Positions 43,709-53,803 of a stretch of 64,000 nt of DNA are shown one piece after another. Origin of the DNA: Leptolyngbyaceae cyanobacterium M33_DOE_097 (GTDB lineage Bacteria > Cyanobacteriota > Cyanobacteriia > Leptolyngbyales > Leptolyngbyaceae). A model generated the notes under the pieces. That model was not told the DNA's origin and did not search any database. It was given only the letters and a program-made list of their open reading frames with translations. A program made the position numbers and the translations under genes. Position 1 is the first letter of the stretch. Each line of letters starts with the position of its first letter. Location: the NCBI GenBank assembly GCA_015296075.1, contig DVDV01000264.1:1-64000 (forward strand), written 5' to 3'.

Positions 43709-43894
43709 GTGTCAAATTTGGATCAGATCAAAGAACGAGTGATCGAGATCGCCAGTAAGCGTGAAGCATTAGTGCGTCTGCTTGAGCAACCCGACCTGGG
43801 CACCTTGAGAATTGACGTGAACCAAGCCCTCGAAGAAATCGACGACTTGTTAGACGAGTTTGATCGGGTTTTTCCGGCTTCTGAAAATTCCTAA
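43709..43894 (+). CDS. Small conserved hypothetical protein, GTG start
   Basis: A 61-residue acidic helical protein (LDQIKERVIEIASKREALVR, then VNQALEEIDDLLDEFDRVF). GGAAGGAG ends eight bases before the GTG at 43709, which decides the start over upstream codons. Function unknown. Confidence 0.65.
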   Translation: MSNLDQIKERVIEIASKREALVRLLEQPDLGTLRIDVNQALEEIDDLLDEFDRVFPASENS

Positions 43895-43949
43895 ACCAAA
43901 ATAAGAGAGGTGGTCATCACTCTCTACTTGTGTTTCTTGAAAGCACTAA

Positions 43950-43997
43950 AAAAAATCGCTTGGGTCTGGTCGAATCCGTTTTAATTTCACCAGACCT
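43950..43997 (-). terminator. Probable terminator of response-regulator gene
   Basis: Read on the minus strand, GGTCTGGT pairs with ACCAGACC (8 bp), and after CAAGCGA a run of eight T follows. It lies just after the response-regulator stop. The gap of seven bases between stem and T run lowers confidence. Confidence 0.5.
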
Positions 43998-44003
43998 ACT
44001 CAA

Positions 44004-44423
44004 TCAATTCGAATGAACTTCAGCTTGATTTCCAAGTTGTTTAATTAAGCAAAACAGATCAAAAGTGCTGACATCTTTGCCGCAGAAGCCATCAAAGGAC
44101 TGCATTTGATGCGCGATCGCGGCTCTCTGGTCCTTTAAGGATGAGTAGGCCAGAATCTTCGTGTCAGGGCATAGTTGCTTGATCTGAGTTGAAGCTGAAA
44201 AGCCATCCATTACAGGCATTTGCAGATCTAGCAAGACCACATCTGGGTGAAGCGATCGGGCTTTTTCCACCGCTTCTAACCCATTGCTCGCAAGACCTGT
44301 AACCTCCATTTCAGAATAGTTGCTCAGTGCCAGTTGCAAGCTAAGCAGCGTTAGCTCGTGATCATCAACGAGCAACACTTTCACTTTTTTTGGGTTAATA
44401 GAAACCACCACGGTACACCGCAA
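44004..44423 (-). CDS. Receiver-only response regulator
   Basis: A 139-residue CheY-like protein. The acidic pocket is in VLLVDDHEL (about residues 17-24), the phosphorylated Asp66 in VVLLDLQMPVMDG, the Ser/Thr position in ILAYSSL and the Lys in FCGKDVS. There is no output domain, so it acts by binding a partner or in a phosphorelay. No kinase is next to it. The start is uncertain: TTG at 44423 or GTG codons a few residues later. The sigma factor gene upstream ends 153 bases away on the same strand. Confidence 0.88.
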   Translation of the reverse strand: MRCTVVVSINPKKVKVLLVDDHELTLLSLQLALSNYSEMEVTGLASNGLEAVEKARSLHPDVVLLDLQMPVMDGFSASTQIKQLCPDTKILAYSSLKDQRAAIAHQMQSFDGFCGKDVSTFDLFCLIKQLGNQAEVHSN

Positions 44424-44576
44424 TGCAATGTAGACGACAATTTTGTTGCACAGTGCCAGTCTAGTGCCTCGCTATACAAAATCGCCTCTACCGTAGGGAT
44501 AAAGCATTCCGAATGTAAACAATAGTTTATATTGAGCAACCGTGCTTCATGCGCTGTCGAATAACCACTGTCGCGC

Positions 44577-45569
44577 CTATTTCCAGTCTTTGAGCAAAGC
44601 CTGCCGACGAGGATGACGCAATTTACGCATGGCCTTGGCTTGAATCTGCCGCACCCGCTCACGCGAAAGCTGGTAGATTTCACCAATTTCGCTCAAGGTG
44701 TAGTGCTGACCATCGGTTAAACCAAAGCGCAATTTAATAATGTCGCGTTCTCGTTCGCTGAGGTGATCTAACACCGAATTGAGGCGATCGCACAGCAACT
44801 TATGGTCTAAACATTCGTTGGGCGGCACATTGTCGGCATCTTCAATCAGTTGCATCAGCTCGGTGTCTTCTTCACGGCCAACCCAAGCATGTAAAGACAA
44901 CGTGCCCTGGCTGACATCTAACACCTGATCGAGTTTGTCTTCATCAATTTCTAATGCAGCGGCTAGCTCTGCTTTTGTCGGTTTGCGCCCCAATTGTTGC
45001 GATAACATCTGACGGGCTTTGCGAACCTGATTGAGCTTTTCAACCATGTGGACGGGCAGACGTACAGTACGGGACTGAGAGGCGATCGCGCGGGTGATGC
45101 CTTGCCGAATCCACCAGTAAGCATAGGTTGAAAATTTATAGCCGCGTTCATAGTCAAATTTTTCAGCCGCTCGCATTAAACCCATCGCTCCTTCTTGAAT
45201 CAAATCTAAAAAAGGAACGCCTCGGTTTAAATATTTTTTGGCAATTGAAACAACTAAGCGAAGATTCGAACGAACAAGTTTTCGTTTTGCTTGTTCTGCT
45301 TGCGCTCCTCCTTTTGCAATTTCACGAGCCAGCTCAATTTCTTGTGCTTGAGTCAATAGCGGATAACGTGCCATTTCTCTCAAGAAAAGACCAACCGAAT
45401 CATCAGAAAGGCCCAAGCGATCGGCCGTTGTTGGTTTAAAGGAAGCCGCACTGATCGCAGCCGCTTCTGCTTCTAAATCTTCAACCTCATCAACCGGAAA
45501 ATCAAAGTCTGGTGCTTCAGATTCAATCCTATTCATTTTCATCATTTCAGAAGGTAGTTCGACACTCAT
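44577..45569 (-). CDS. Group 2 RNA polymerase sigma factor
   Basis: A 330-residue sigma-70-family protein without region 1.1, so a non-essential group 2 factor. Region 1.2 is [20 protein letters not shown], region 2.4 is [18 protein letters not shown], region 3 is [20 protein letters not shown], and 4.2 ends in [20 protein letters not shown] plus [18 protein letters not shown]. In cyanobacteria such factors (SigB-SigE) respond to carbon, nitrogen, dark or stress; which one this is cannot be decided here. The start at 45569 follows the MSVELP N terminus. It faces a 1.2-kb AT-rich upstream region. Confidence 0.93.
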   Translation of the reverse strand: MSVELPSEMMKMNRIESEAPDFDFPVDEVEDLEAEAAAISAASFKPTTADRLGLSDDSVGLFLREMARYPLLTQAQEIELAREIAKGGAQAEQAKRKLVRSNLRLVVSIAKKYLNRGVPFLDLIQEGAMGLMRAAEKFDYERGYKFSTYAYWWIRQGITRAIASQSRTVRLPVHMVEKLNQVRKARQMLSQQLGRKPTKAELAAALEIDEDKLDQVLDVSQGTLSLHAWVGREEDTELMQLIEDADNVPPNECLDHKLLCDRLNSVLDHLSERERDIIKLRFGLTDGQHYTLSEIGEIYQLSRERVRQIQAKAMRKLRHPRRQALLKDWK

Positions 45570-46203
45570 ACACACTCACAGATAGTTGTATAAAACGTCC
45601 TAAAATTGCCCCAACTCTAGCAAAAAAAAGGAAAAAAGAAACCATCAAACGAAATTTTTGTTTAAATTTTTGTATCAACTTAGTGATCTGCCAAGTTATC
45701 GACCAGGCAATGATCCCTGCTTCGATTTCTATCGAAAACTAGAACCTAAGACTGGTTATTTAAACACACCCTAAACAAAAATCACAGAGGCAAAAGTCTA
45801 CTGCATCAATCAACCGCTTTAAACAAGGGCACCTGAGCAGTAGGCCCCTTTTCTCTCTGGTTAAAGCCTGATTTCAGAACTTACTCATTCCGCTCGTGAA
45901 GATTTAGACTTTCTCTTCAGCGCGACTATGAAAAGCAAACATATTTGCCCTGTTTAATAAAGCTTTATTTTTTATCACTGTCAAGGGCTTTTGCTTAAGA
46001 GAAGCTGATCGACTTCAACAAATTTGTTCTTTCCTACTTATTTAAAAGTTTCTGCTTCGTTTTTTTTAAATAGGTGTATGCTGGAAAGTTTTTTCTTTGA
46101 AGGCAAAAGATTTTTTCAAAAAAAGTGATTCATTTTTTAGAAATGGGTATATTCTGAAGGTTTTGTTTCGCCAAACCTATCTTGATTGCCATTTCCTACG
46201 ATT

Positions 46204-46267
46204 GATAAGACAGCCTTATTTAAAGAGATCTCATTCTTTTAAAGAGATAAGACGCTCTTATTTAAAG
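46204..46267. repeat. Direct repeats with 42-base period
   Basis: GATAAGACAGCCTTATTTAA and GATAAGACGCTCTTATTTAA (each continued by AG) start at 46204 and 46246. They are 22 bases long with three mismatches. Confidence 0.5.
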
Positions 46268-46719
46268 GAAGGGAACTGCAACTGATTCCATTCGCGTTTG
46301 TGCAATCACTCACGGGCCAGCAGTCTAGCCGCGCAAAATGTTTGTTATTCGCCCTGGATCCTACTAGCCAGAGGGTTCAACCCAAGTCAGAATTCAGGGT
46401 CGGCAGACCTGTGCTGAATCAGAGCCGACTGAGTGGAGCGATCGCCTTCACCAACCGCTGTTTTTCTTCAACGCGCAATCTTCACTCAAAAATCCAACTC
46501 AGTAACAACTGGGTTGAGCTACTTTTTGGAATTGCTGAAATGGAGACAAAACCAGCATTTACAGAGTTTTCATTCAGACTTCACTCTACCTTGATGAGTA
46601 ATTATGCTGATTTAACTCGCGGTCATGACGGAAATTTGTTAAGTTTGTATTCGAGGAAACCTTCGTCTACATCGCGGTTGTAATAGTCTGCGTCGAGAAG
46701 GCTTAAACGAAGATAATTG

Positions 46720-46731
46720 ACTCAATTGAGT
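46720..46731. promoter_or_regulatory. Perfect 12-bp palindrome upstream of CP12
   Basis: ACTCAATTGAGT reads the same on both strands and lies about 80 bases before the CP12 start. It could be an operator for a dimeric regulator. Confidence 0.4.
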
Positions 46732-46811
46732 AAAAGAGCGGCGCTTTTAGCTCTGCTGCTGGCTCAATCAACGGTTACGGTATCTGTTTCAGATTGAGAG
46801 GACGGAAAGCC

Positions 46812-47033
46812 ATGAGCGATATTCAAGACAAAATTAAAGAAGAGATCGATAATGCCCACTCTGTTTGCGATATCAACGGTAGTGAATCGCCTGAGTGTGC
46901 TGCAGCCTGGGATGCAGTAGAAGAGTTACAAGCTGAAGCTTCGCACCAAAAGCAAGTGAAGCCCAAAAACTCTTTTGAGCAATACTGCGACGATAACCCC
47001 GAAGCTGCTGAGTGCCGCATCTACGACGAATAA
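46812..47033 (+). CDS. cp12: CP12, Calvin cycle regulator
   Basis: A 73-residue CP12 protein. Under oxidising dark conditions CP12 joins and inactivates GAPDH and phosphoribulokinase. Both redox cysteine pairs are present: VCDINGSESPECAAAW (N-terminal loop) and YCDDNPEAAECRIYDE (C-terminal GAPDH-binding loop), with the AWDAVEELQAEASHQ motif between them. The start follows a GAGGA-like site. A long AT-rich region lies upstream. Confidence 0.96.
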   Translation: MSDIQDKIKEEIDNAHSVCDINGSESPECAAAWDAVEELQAEASHQKQVKPKNSFEQYCDDNPEAAECRIYDE

Positions 47034-47211
47034 GGCGATCGCGTGCGGTACACCTGCTGATTGAGATTCATCAACTATTGGCAGGGACTTCTCAGAAGTT
47101 AGTATGATAGGTCTGCTACCCTCTTGTTCTGACAGTTTCTTGCTCCAAACTGCTCAGACCAGGAGGGTTTTGAATCTTAAATGACACTCAAAACCGTATT
47201 CCATTGCTGTT

Positions 47212-47817
47212 ATGCCCACCTTTACCTGGTTACCCGCGCTTGTTTGGACTGATTACCGTTTAGCCCTTTTGCTCCTGGTAGTAGTGCCACTCGTTTTGTT
47301 GATTTGGGCAGCCGTTAAAGGCAACGAAGTTTTGCAGCGATTGCTCATCATCTACTGGCGCGTTTCTAGCTTATTAGCTGTCACGGTTTATCTCATGATT
47401 GGGTCGTTTCCAATTAGCTTCGTGACAGGCTGGGTTGCGCGGTTACTGATTCCTTTAAGTCTCTGGTTTTGGGTTGATCTCAACGAAGAAATTCGCGAAC
47501 AAAAGTCAAATGCGCTAAAGCTGAGTTTTACGACTTGGCGCTGGGCTGTCTCGATCTACAACTTAATCGGGGCCGCTATTTTGACGCCCTTTCTGCAATG
47601 TGCCTTTAAACCTGGGCAAGCAATGGTGCAAGATTCATTTTGTCAACCCTGGTTAGCACCCACCTGGCTGTACTATCAGGTCTTCCATACTGGACGGTTT
47701 AAGCCTTACTTCTTAGGTTTCTTGGGCTTGATTGGGCTTGGCGTTTATGTGTTGTATTTTGCCTGGTTCCTCGTTGTGCGGTTGGGTCGTCAAGGGCGAT
47801 CGGCAGTTGGTCAGTAG
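47212..47817 (+). CDS. DUF3177 membrane protein
   Basis: A 201-residue integral membrane protein with about five spans, of the DUF3177 family found in cyanobacteria. Conserved blocks include LVWTDYRLALLLLVVVPLVL, VTGWVARLLIPLSLWFWVDL and CQPWLAPTWLYYQVFH. Function unknown. The AGGAGGG near 47161 is far from the ATG, and no better site is seen, so translation start is uncertain. A 23-codon frame starting at 47181 overlaps it out of frame. Confidence 0.85.
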   Translation: MPTFTWLPALVWTDYRLALLLLVVVPLVLLIWAAVKGNEVLQRLLIIYWRVSSLLAVTVYLMIGSFPISFVTGWVARLLIPLSLWFWVDLNEEIREQKSNALKLSFTTWRWAVSIYNLIGAAILTPFLQCAFKPGQAMVQDSFCQPWLAPTWLYYQVFHTGRFKPYFLGFLGLIGLGVYVLYFAWFLVVRLGRQGRSAVGQ

Positions 47818-47847
47818 GTTTTATCGTTATTCAGCGATCGCGTACCT

Positions 47848-48141
47848 GTGAATCAATTTACTCGTTTAGAACGCTATACCGAGAAACAGCGGCAAGAAGT
47901 TTTGCTGGTTACAGCTGAAATTGCTAATCAGGTGGAGCAGGTTCTTGTTTTTCGTGGTTTTTCTAGCTCGCTGACGAATCCAACGGCGTATGACCCCGAT
48001 ATTCCGGTTCTGCCTGAGTCAGCCAAGATTGTCTCAATTGATCGTCTACGTGGCCCCTACAATCCAACAGCACCGGAGTATTTGCAGCAGGGTTTAACCT
48101 GGGATGAGTTGGTGGTGTTGCTCGAAGCAGTTGGGGTTTAA
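47848..48141 (+). CDS. Conserved hypothetical protein, GTG start
   Basis: A 97-residue soluble protein (NQFTRLERYTEKQRQEVLLV, then VEQVLVFRGFSSSLTNPTAY and LPESAKIVSIDRLRGPYNP). It resembles a small conserved cyanobacterial family without known function. It starts 30 bases after the DUF3177 stop and is probably co-transcribed. Confidence 0.72.
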   Translation: MNQFTRLERYTEKQRQEVLLVTAEIANQVEQVLVFRGFSSSLTNPTAYDPDIPVLPESAKIVSIDRLRGPYNPTAPEYLQQGLTWDELVVLLEAVGV

Positions 48142-48407
48142 AGCTCTGGCGATCGCGGGTGCAGGTAGCAAGTCCTCTTTTTTTGGGCTTGCACCAGTCC
48201 ATCGTGACTTGAGAATTTAATTGCTGAGATTTTTGCGCCGATCTCAGAACTTTGTGGCTTAATAGCTGTGCGATCGCGCTTCAGATCCGTTATTTTTCTG
48301 ATTCGTTTTTTTACAAAGAAAGGGTGATGCAAGGCGGAAATTCGATGTTCGCCTGCGGATAAAGTGTTATTCTCCACAGTGTGTGATGTGAGTGGAGGTG
48401 TTGGTCT

Positions 48408-49877
48408 ATGGTTATGTCTGTTTCTCACCTTGAAGAAGCATACTCGGCGACGACTGCTTTTAGCAAGCCAAACAGCCAGACAGGCTGGACGGGTCTAGCC
48501 TTGCCCGATTCTCGTTTGTTTGGGACTGATGGGATTCGTGGCAAAGCAGGCGACTTTTTAACCGCTCCTTTAGCCCTGCAAATTGGTTACTGGGCAGGGC
48601 AAGTTTTACGCGCTGAAGTGGGCAAAGTAGCGCCAATTATTCTTGGGCAAGACTCCCGCAACTCTAGCAGCATGTTGGCGATGGCGCTTGCGGGCGGGTT
48701 GACGGCAGCCGGGTTAGAAGTTTGGGATCTGGGTTTGTGCCCAACGCCTGCGGTGGCTTATCTGGCTAGTATGTCAGAGGCGATCGGGGGGGTGATGATT
48801 TCTGCTAGCCATAACCCACCAGAAGACAATGGCATCAAGTTTTTTGGGGCAGATGGTGGCAAACTCTCGCTAAAGCTGCAAGAACAGATTGAGGCGGCTC
48901 TACGCGGCAACCTGAGCCAGTTAACAACTTACAATGGAGCCTACGGTCGGTATTGCCATCGCAGCGAGTTGCTCCAGCATTATTGTGCGGCGTTACAAGA
49001 TCCGCTTAAGACTGCACATCAAGATAATCAACCACTGAAAGGCTTGCGGGTGGTGTTAGATTTGGCCTGGGGTGCCGCAACGCAATTGGCTCCGATGACG
49101 TTTCAAGCGTTGGGGGCAGAAGTTGTCTGCTTGCATGACCAACCCGATGGCGATCGCATCAATGTCAACTGTGGCTCGACGCATTTGGCTTCGCTGAAGA
49201 CGGCGGTGGTTCAGCATCAGGCTGATTTAGGTTTTGCGTTTGATGGCGATGCCGACCGGGTGTTGGCGGTCGATGCTCAAGGGCGCACGGTGGATGGTGA
49301 TTACATCCTTTACCTTTGGGGTTGTGAGCTACAGCGTCGGGGTGAGTTGCCTAACAATACGATCGTAGCAACGGTGATGTCGAATTTAGGCTTTGAGCGT
49401 GCTTGGGAGGCTCAGGGTGGCACGTTGCTGCGTACAGCGGTGGGCGACCAATATGTTTACGCCGAAATGAAAAATACTGGCGCGGTGCTTGGCGGTGAGC
49501 AGTCGGGGCACATCATTTGTCATCATTACGGCATAGGTGGCGATGGTTTGATGACGGCGTTGCATTTGAGCAGTCTGGTGCGGAATGCGGGTACATCGCT
49601 GACTGACCTGCTAGACAAGAGTTTTCAACCTTATCCACAGTTGCTACAGAATGTGCGGGTTGAGGATCGCGCTCGGCGGCGCAACTGGCAGGAATGCGAA
49701 GCGCTGCAACAGGCGATCGCGGCGGCTGAGGCAGATATGGGCGATCGGGGTCGGGTGCTGGTGCGGGCATCGGGTACGGAGCCGGTGATTCGCGTGATGG
49801 TAGAAGCGGCTACGGTTGAGTTGGTAAATCACTGGACGAGTACGCTGGTGGCGGTGGTTGAGCAACATCTGGCTTAG
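48408..49877 (+). CDS. glmM: Phosphoglucosamine mutase
   Basis: A 489-residue alpha-D-phosphohexomutase converting glucosamine 6-phosphate to 1-phosphate for peptidoglycan precursors. The active-site phosphoserine is Ser134 in [18 protein letters not shown]; the metal loop is [14 protein letters not shown], the sugar loop is GGEQSGHII and the phosphate loop is [20 protein letters not shown] near the N terminus is a family mark. The N terminus is about 35 residues longer than in E. coli. Confidence 0.95.
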   Translation: MVMSVSHLEEAYSATTAFSKPNSQTGWTGLALPDSRLFGTDGIRGKAGDFLTAPLALQIGYWAGQVLRAEVGKVAPIILGQDSRNSSSMLAMALAGGLTAAGLEVWDLGLCPTPAVAYLASMSEAIGGVMISASHNPPEDNGIKFFGADGGKLSLKLQEQIEAALRGNLSQLTTYNGAYGRYCHRSELLQHYCAALQDPLKTAHQDNQPLKGLRVVLDLAWGAATQLAPMTFQALGAEVVCLHDQPDGDRINVNCGSTHLASLKTAVVQHQADLGFAFDGDADRVLAVDAQGRTVDGDYILYLWGCELQRRGELPNNTIVATVMSNLGFERAWEAQGGTLLRTAVGDQYVYAEMKNTGAVLGGEQSGHIICHHYGIGGDGLMTALHLSSLVRNAGTSLTDLLDKSFQPYPQLLQNVRVEDRARRRNWQECEALQQAIAAAEADMGDRGRVLVRASGTEPVIRVMVEAATVELVNHWTSTLVAVVEQHLA

Positions 49878-49927
49878 CCTGTGAATGAGCACCGTACCTT
49901 TGGGGTTGTTGGGGTTGGAGGCGACAA

Positions 49928-50040
49928 TTTGGGGGCGGCTCTGCCGCCAGATCGGGGGACGTCCCCCCGCCCCCCCGCTATGTAGGGTCCTGACTCCCCT
50001 ACAACCCCCGCAAGGTGTTGTGGGTATAAGTTGAATGAGG
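49928..50040 (+). repeat. Dispersed structured repeat, copy 2
   Basis: Second copy: TTTGGGGGCGGC, then GCCGCCAGATCGGGGGACG, CCCCCGC, the hairpin GTAGGGTCCTGACTCCCCTAC (in two parts GTAGGG and CCCCTAC), AACCCCCGCAAGGT and GTTGAATGAGG. It lies between glmM and mobA. Confidence 0.85.
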
Positions 50041-50172
50041 TCGTTCTGTCGCTTTATGGGTCAACAGTTAAAGACTTTGGGTGTCAGCAATAGGGACGGG
50101 TGAGGTAAGGCGAAAGTTGCTTTTGGTTTCGGGGCTTTGGAGTTTGAGATTTCTGTCTGGTCAGGCGGGAAG

Positions 50173-50775
50173 ATGTCAAACTTAAGTGCGATTGTGCTGG
50201 CAGGTGGGCAAAGTCGGCGCATGGGAAGCGATAAGGCACTTTTGTCAGTCGCTGGGCAACCACTGCTTAGATACGTTTGTGAGCAGGCGTTGGTTTGCGT
50301 TTCTCAGGTGTGGGTGGTGACGCCGTGGGGCGATCGCTATCGGGATCTGTTGCCGCCTGGTTGCGAGATTGTGGATGAGGAGCATGGCTCTGGTTGGCAG
50401 GGTGGCGGACCGTTGTTGGGGTTTGCTCAGGGATTGTCGAGTGTGACAACGGGGTGGGTGCTGTTGTTGGCGTGTGACTTGCCCAATATCAGGGGGGAGA
50501 CGCTCAAACGCTGGGCTAAACAACGCGAGACGATGAGCCCAGCGATCTCGCTTTTACCACGTGGCTCAAAAGGGTGGGAACCGTTGTGTGGTTTTTATCA
50601 AACAGGGTGCCGGGTCAGTTTAGAGGCAGCGATCGCGCGAGGCTGTCGTTCGTTTCACGCCTGGCTGATGGATGAGGCGGTGCAAGAACTGTTGCTTGAG
50701 TCGGGCGATCGCGAGCAATTGCTAAATTGCAATACACCGGAGGATTGGGCGAGTTTAGGGCATCCGTTGGGCTAA
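50173..50775 (+). CDS. mobA: Molybdenum cofactor guanylyltransferase
   Basis: A 200-residue MobA that attaches GMP to molybdopterin. The nucleotide-binding signature LAGGQSRRMGSDKALL is at residues 9-24, and LACDLPNI holds the metal Asp. Start at 50173 follows GGGAAG and fits the family; the upstream ATG adds 12 residues. Its stop overlaps the convergent glycosidase stop by two bases. Confidence 0.93.
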   Translation: MSNLSAIVLAGGQSRRMGSDKALLSVAGQPLLRYVCEQALVCVSQVWVVTPWGDRYRDLLPPGCEIVDEEHGSGWQGGGPLLGFAQGLSSVTTGWVLLLACDLPNIRGETLKRWAKQRETMSPAISLLPRGSKGWEPLCGFYQTGCRVSLEAAIARGCRSFHAWLMDEAVQELLLESGDREQLLNCNTPEDWASLGHPLG

Positions 50776-52148
50776 ACGACACGGTTTTGTTTGATGCACT
50801 CGGCATACCAGTTGAAGCTGGCTTTGGGGATGCGCTCTTGGGTGTCGTAATCCACGTAGGTCAGGCCAAAGCGGCGATCGTAGCCCCAGGCCCATTCAAA
50901 GTTGTCGAGCAGGCTCCAGAGAAAGTAACCCCGAAGCGGATAACCTTCTTGAATGGCGCGATGAGCAGCTCGCAGGTAGTTCCGCAGATAGAGAATGCGT
51001 TCTGTATCGACGACTTCGCCATGAGCGTTCACGGTATCCCAAGCCGCGCAACCGTTTTCCGTAATGAAGATCGGCAAGTTGGGTTGCCCCAGTGCTTCGG
51101 TTAGATGGCGTACCCCCCAATACAGAGCGTCGGGCAACATCCACAACCAGGGCATGTTTAAGCGGGGGTAATGGTCCGACAGGTGCAGCTCTTCGTAGCC
51201 GCGATCGCTGTCTGACGCTCTGACGTAGCTTCCGGTGTAGATGTTGAGGCCAAAGGCGTCTAGGGGCTGATGAATGATGTTGAGATCGCCATCGCGAATT
51301 TCGGGGGCATCCGCTCCGAGATCGGTCAGCAGTTGGGGAGTGTAAGCCCCCGTTAAGGCTGGAATTAAAATGCCGCCGTTGGTACCAAGGCGATACAACG
51401 CTTTGAAGGCAGCGTCGATATTAGCAGGGGTTTCGCTGATCGGCACTGGAATCGCAGGATTATCGACTAAAGCAACAGTGCAGGGGCGACGAGTGGCTGC
51501 TCGAATCGCCTGACACCCTAACCCATGTGCTAATAGAGCATGGTGGCTGGTTTGCCACACTTCTTTGTTGGTTTTGACTGTGGTGCCGGGGGCATGGGGT
51601 GGGGTGCCCGTGTGGGAGTAGCCCAGGTGAGTAAAGCAAATAATCTCATTCAGGGTCATCCAATGGGTGACGCGATCGCCCAACCGTTTCACAACAGCCG
51701 TCACATAATCAGCAAAATCGTAGGCCATTTCACGACTTTGCCAGGAGCCATAGCGATCTTCCAGCGCCTGGGGGCTATCCCAATGAAACAGGGTCGCATG
51801 GGGAGTGATGCCGTATTTGAGGAGCGTATCGACGAGACGACGATAAAAATCGATCCCTGCTTCGTTAACTTGACCTCGCCCATCGGGCACAATGCGGCTC
51901 CAGGCGATGCTAAAGCGGTAGTTTCGCACACCCAGTTGAGCCATCAGGCGCACATCTTCTTCGTAGAGGTGATAGTGGTTACAGGCGATCGCGCCAGTGT
52001 CACCATTCAAAACGGCTCCTGGGCGGGCGCTAAAGGTATCCCAAACGCTCGGTTTGCGCCCCCCTTCATTGACAGCACCTTCGATTTGGTAGGCAGCAGT
52101 TGCAACCCCCCAAGCAAAATTACTGGGAAACTGATAGTAACTCGTCAT
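50772..52148 (-). CDS. GH1 beta-glucosidase-family glycosidase
   Basis: A 458-residue family 1 glycoside hydrolase. The acid/base Glu168 is in HWMTLNEIICF and the nucleophile Glu364 in IFITENGCA; FPSNFAWGVATAAYQIEGA and FLWSLLDNFEWAWGY are hallmark blocks. It hydrolyses beta-glycosides such as cellobiose in the cytoplasm (no signal peptide). The natural substrate is not known. Lies 25 bases after pyrD, so possibly the same transcript. Confidence 0.95.
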   Translation of the reverse strand: MTSYYQFPSNFAWGVATAAYQIEGAVNEGGRKPSVWDTFSARPGAVLNGDTGAIACNHYHLYEEDVRLMAQLGVRNYRFSIAWSRIVPDGRGQVNEAGIDFYRRLVDTLLKYGITPHATLFHWDSPQALEDRYGSWQSREMAYDFADYVTAVVKRLGDRVTHWMTLNEIICFTHLGYSHTGTPPHAPGTTVKTNKEVWQTSHHALLAHGLGCQAIRAATRRPCTVALVDNPAIPVPISETPANIDAAFKALYRLGTNGGILIPALTGAYTPQLLTDLGADAPEIRDGDLNIIHQPLDAFGLNIYTGSYVRASDSDRGYEELHLSDHYPRLNMPWLWMLPDALYWGVRHLTEALGQPNLPIFITENGCAAWDTVNAHGEVVDTERILYLRNYLRAAHRAIQEGYPLRGYFLWSLLDNFEWAWGYDRRFGLTYVDYDTQERIPKASFNWYAECIKQNRVV

Positions 52149-52173
52149 AGTTCATACTCATCAGATTGAGATT

Positions 52174-53301
52174 TTAGGAATGTCCAACAGCCTCAGAGAT
52201 CGACTTCAGGCCGAGATCGTCGAGTTTGTGTAGTAACCCTTGCAACACATTACGCATCATCGCGGGTCCTTCATACACCCATCCGGTGTAAACCTGCAGC
52301 AAACTGGCACCCGCAGTCAGCTTTTCCCAGGCATCCTCAGCGCTAAAAATGCCTCCCACACCGATAATTGGTAGCTGCCCGCCTGTTTCTTGATAAATAA
52401 AGCGAATCACCTCGGTTGAGCGTTGCCGCAAGGGTGCGCCGCTAATGCCTCCGGCTTCTTCGGTGACCGATCGCCCGGTCGCTTGAATTGTCTGTGTTTT
52501 GAGCTGGCTGCGTGAGATGGTGGTGTTTGTCGCAATAATGCCAGATAGATGATGAGTTTGAGCCAGCTTTAGAACTGCATGGATCTCTTCCCACTCTAGA
52601 TCAGGGGCAATTTTCACGAGCAATGGTTTTTGCTGCGTGTTTTCTGCTTGCAGTGCTGTGAGAATTGGCTCTAAGGATTCTGCCGCTTGCAGCGATCGCA
52701 GCCCTGGTGTGTTGGGTGAGCTGACATTCACAACAAAGTAGTCACCCAGATCTTTTAACAGCCGAAAACTAGCCCGGTAATCCTCAGCGGCGGCTTCCAA
52801 GTCGGTGATTTTTGACTTACCCAAGTTAATCCCTAGCGGAATTGGGTGCGTCTGCGTCTGCCACCGTTGCGCCAGGTGAGCTTGTAGGGCGGCAGCACCT
52901 CGGTTGTTAAACCCCATGCGATTGAGCACAGCCTGGTCTTCTAATAAGCGAAATAAACGGGGGCGATCGTTGCCGGGTTGCGCATGGAAAGTGACGGTGC
53001 CTAGCTCGGCAAACCCAAACCCAAAGGCCGACCACACTCCTGATGCCAGACCATCTTTGTCAAAGCCAGCTGCTAACCCCACCGGATTTGGGAAGTTTAG
53101 CCCCCAAAGGGATTGTTTCAAGCGCACATCGGGCAGGGTGAAACGGTCATGTAGTTGCTGATGGAGCCACTGCGTTGTCGGTTGCTGATGCGATCGCTCG
53201 AGCCAACTCAGCCGCCCCATCACCAGGTGATGCATCATTTCAGGGTCAGCATTTAGCCCAGAAAACAAGATTGGGCGAAGTAAGTTCTTGTATAAATCCA
53301 A
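52174..53301 (-). CDS. pyrD: Dihydroorotate dehydrogenase (quinone), class 2
   Basis: A 375-residue class 2 DHODH of pyrimidine synthesis using quinone at the membrane. The N terminus [20 protein letters not shown] and the FMN/dihydroorotate region [25 protein letters not shown] (seen as [14 protein letters not shown]) with catalytic Ser, and [16 protein letters not shown] are conserved. A TTG at 53301 with AAGGA nine bases before it best fits the family N terminus; a GTG 24 bases upstream gives a longer frame. Both are possible. Confidence 0.92.
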   Translation of the reverse strand: MDLYKNLLRPILFSGLNADPEMMHHLVMGRLSWLERSHQQPTTQWLHQQLHDRFTLPDVRLKQSLWGLNFPNPVGLAAGFDKDGLASGVWSAFGFGFAELGTVTFHAQPGNDRPRLFRLLEDQAVLNRMGFNNRGAAALQAHLAQRWQTQTHPIPLGINLGKSKITDLEAAAEDYRASFRLLKDLGDYFVVNVSSPNTPGLRSLQAAESLEPILTALQAENTQQKPLLVKIAPDLEWEEIHAVLKLAQTHHLSGIIATNTTISRSQLKTQTIQATGRSVTEEAGGISGAPLRQRSTEVIRFIYQETGGQLPIIGVGGIFSAEDAWEKLTAGASLLQVYTGWVYEGPAMMRNVLQGLLHKLDDLGLKSISEAVGHS

Positions 53302-53803
53302 TGTTCTGCGTCCTTCTGCAAGCACTCTTTCCCCTGCAGTTACTCTACATGAAACCCAGTCTAATCAAGGAGGTGAGCCGTTAAAGTGCTGTTAAGTTTT
53401 AACTTCGATACAATCCCGTCATGGTCACACTCACAAGCCTCTGTAGGGCTTACAATCGAAGTCTATTAGAGCAATTACGAACAATCTCGCCCACGATTGC
53501 GCCATTTAGCTCACTCAGCAAAACCCCTCATAACGCTTCCCCATCAAAAGTGTTGGCGCACCGTTCTAAATCCTTGGCCTGTTCCGATAAAATCCATGAT
53601 CATTGGCGAATTTGTAGCCTTTGGCAGTGTATTTAAAGTTATCAGCATTAAACTGTTCACATAGTGTTTTTTGGTTTGAGTTCCGACGTGCTTGATTAAC
53701 CTTAGGTAGATGAATAGTTGGGGTTTTTCCATCTGTTTCAGCACGTAGTTAATTGTCTTTTTTGGTGTGTGTGATTTTCATTGCCATGTAGCGATCGCAA
53801 CCT
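53302..53803. other. Divergent region, pyrD / sensor protein
   Basis: About 500 bases between divergent genes. It contains AAGGAGGTGA (near 53368), a strong ribosome-binding-like sequence with no convincing gene after it, and a TACAAT-like box near 53410. A 71-codon frame at 53421 has no family likeness. Confidence 0.5.

Larger units (their letters stand above)
45570..46811. other. Long AT-rich region between sigma factor and CP12
   Basis: About 1.24 kb separating divergent genes, with unusually AT-rich sequence from about 45.6 to 46.3 kb, including several runs of T or A six or more long. It shows two direct repeats (46204-46267), a second diverged pair around 46069 and 46140, and a perfect palindrome near CP12. 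Short open frames at 46.1 and 46.3 kb show no family likeness and are not called as genes. It may hold long untranslated leaders or a small RNA. Confidence 0.55.

Noticed and set aside
46300-46683. 127-codon open frame in the AT-rich region
   Set aside because: Composition is irregular, no family likeness, and no ribosome binding site; probably chance.
47181-47252. Possible 23-codon leader peptide before the DUF3177 gene
   Set aside because: It has a distant ribosome site (13 bases), no attenuation hairpins and overlaps the main gene; not enough support.
53421-53636. 71-codon open frame downstream of a strong AAGGAGGTGA
   Set aside because: The ribosome-binding-like sequence is about 45 bases before the ATG, too far, and the peptide has no conserved features.
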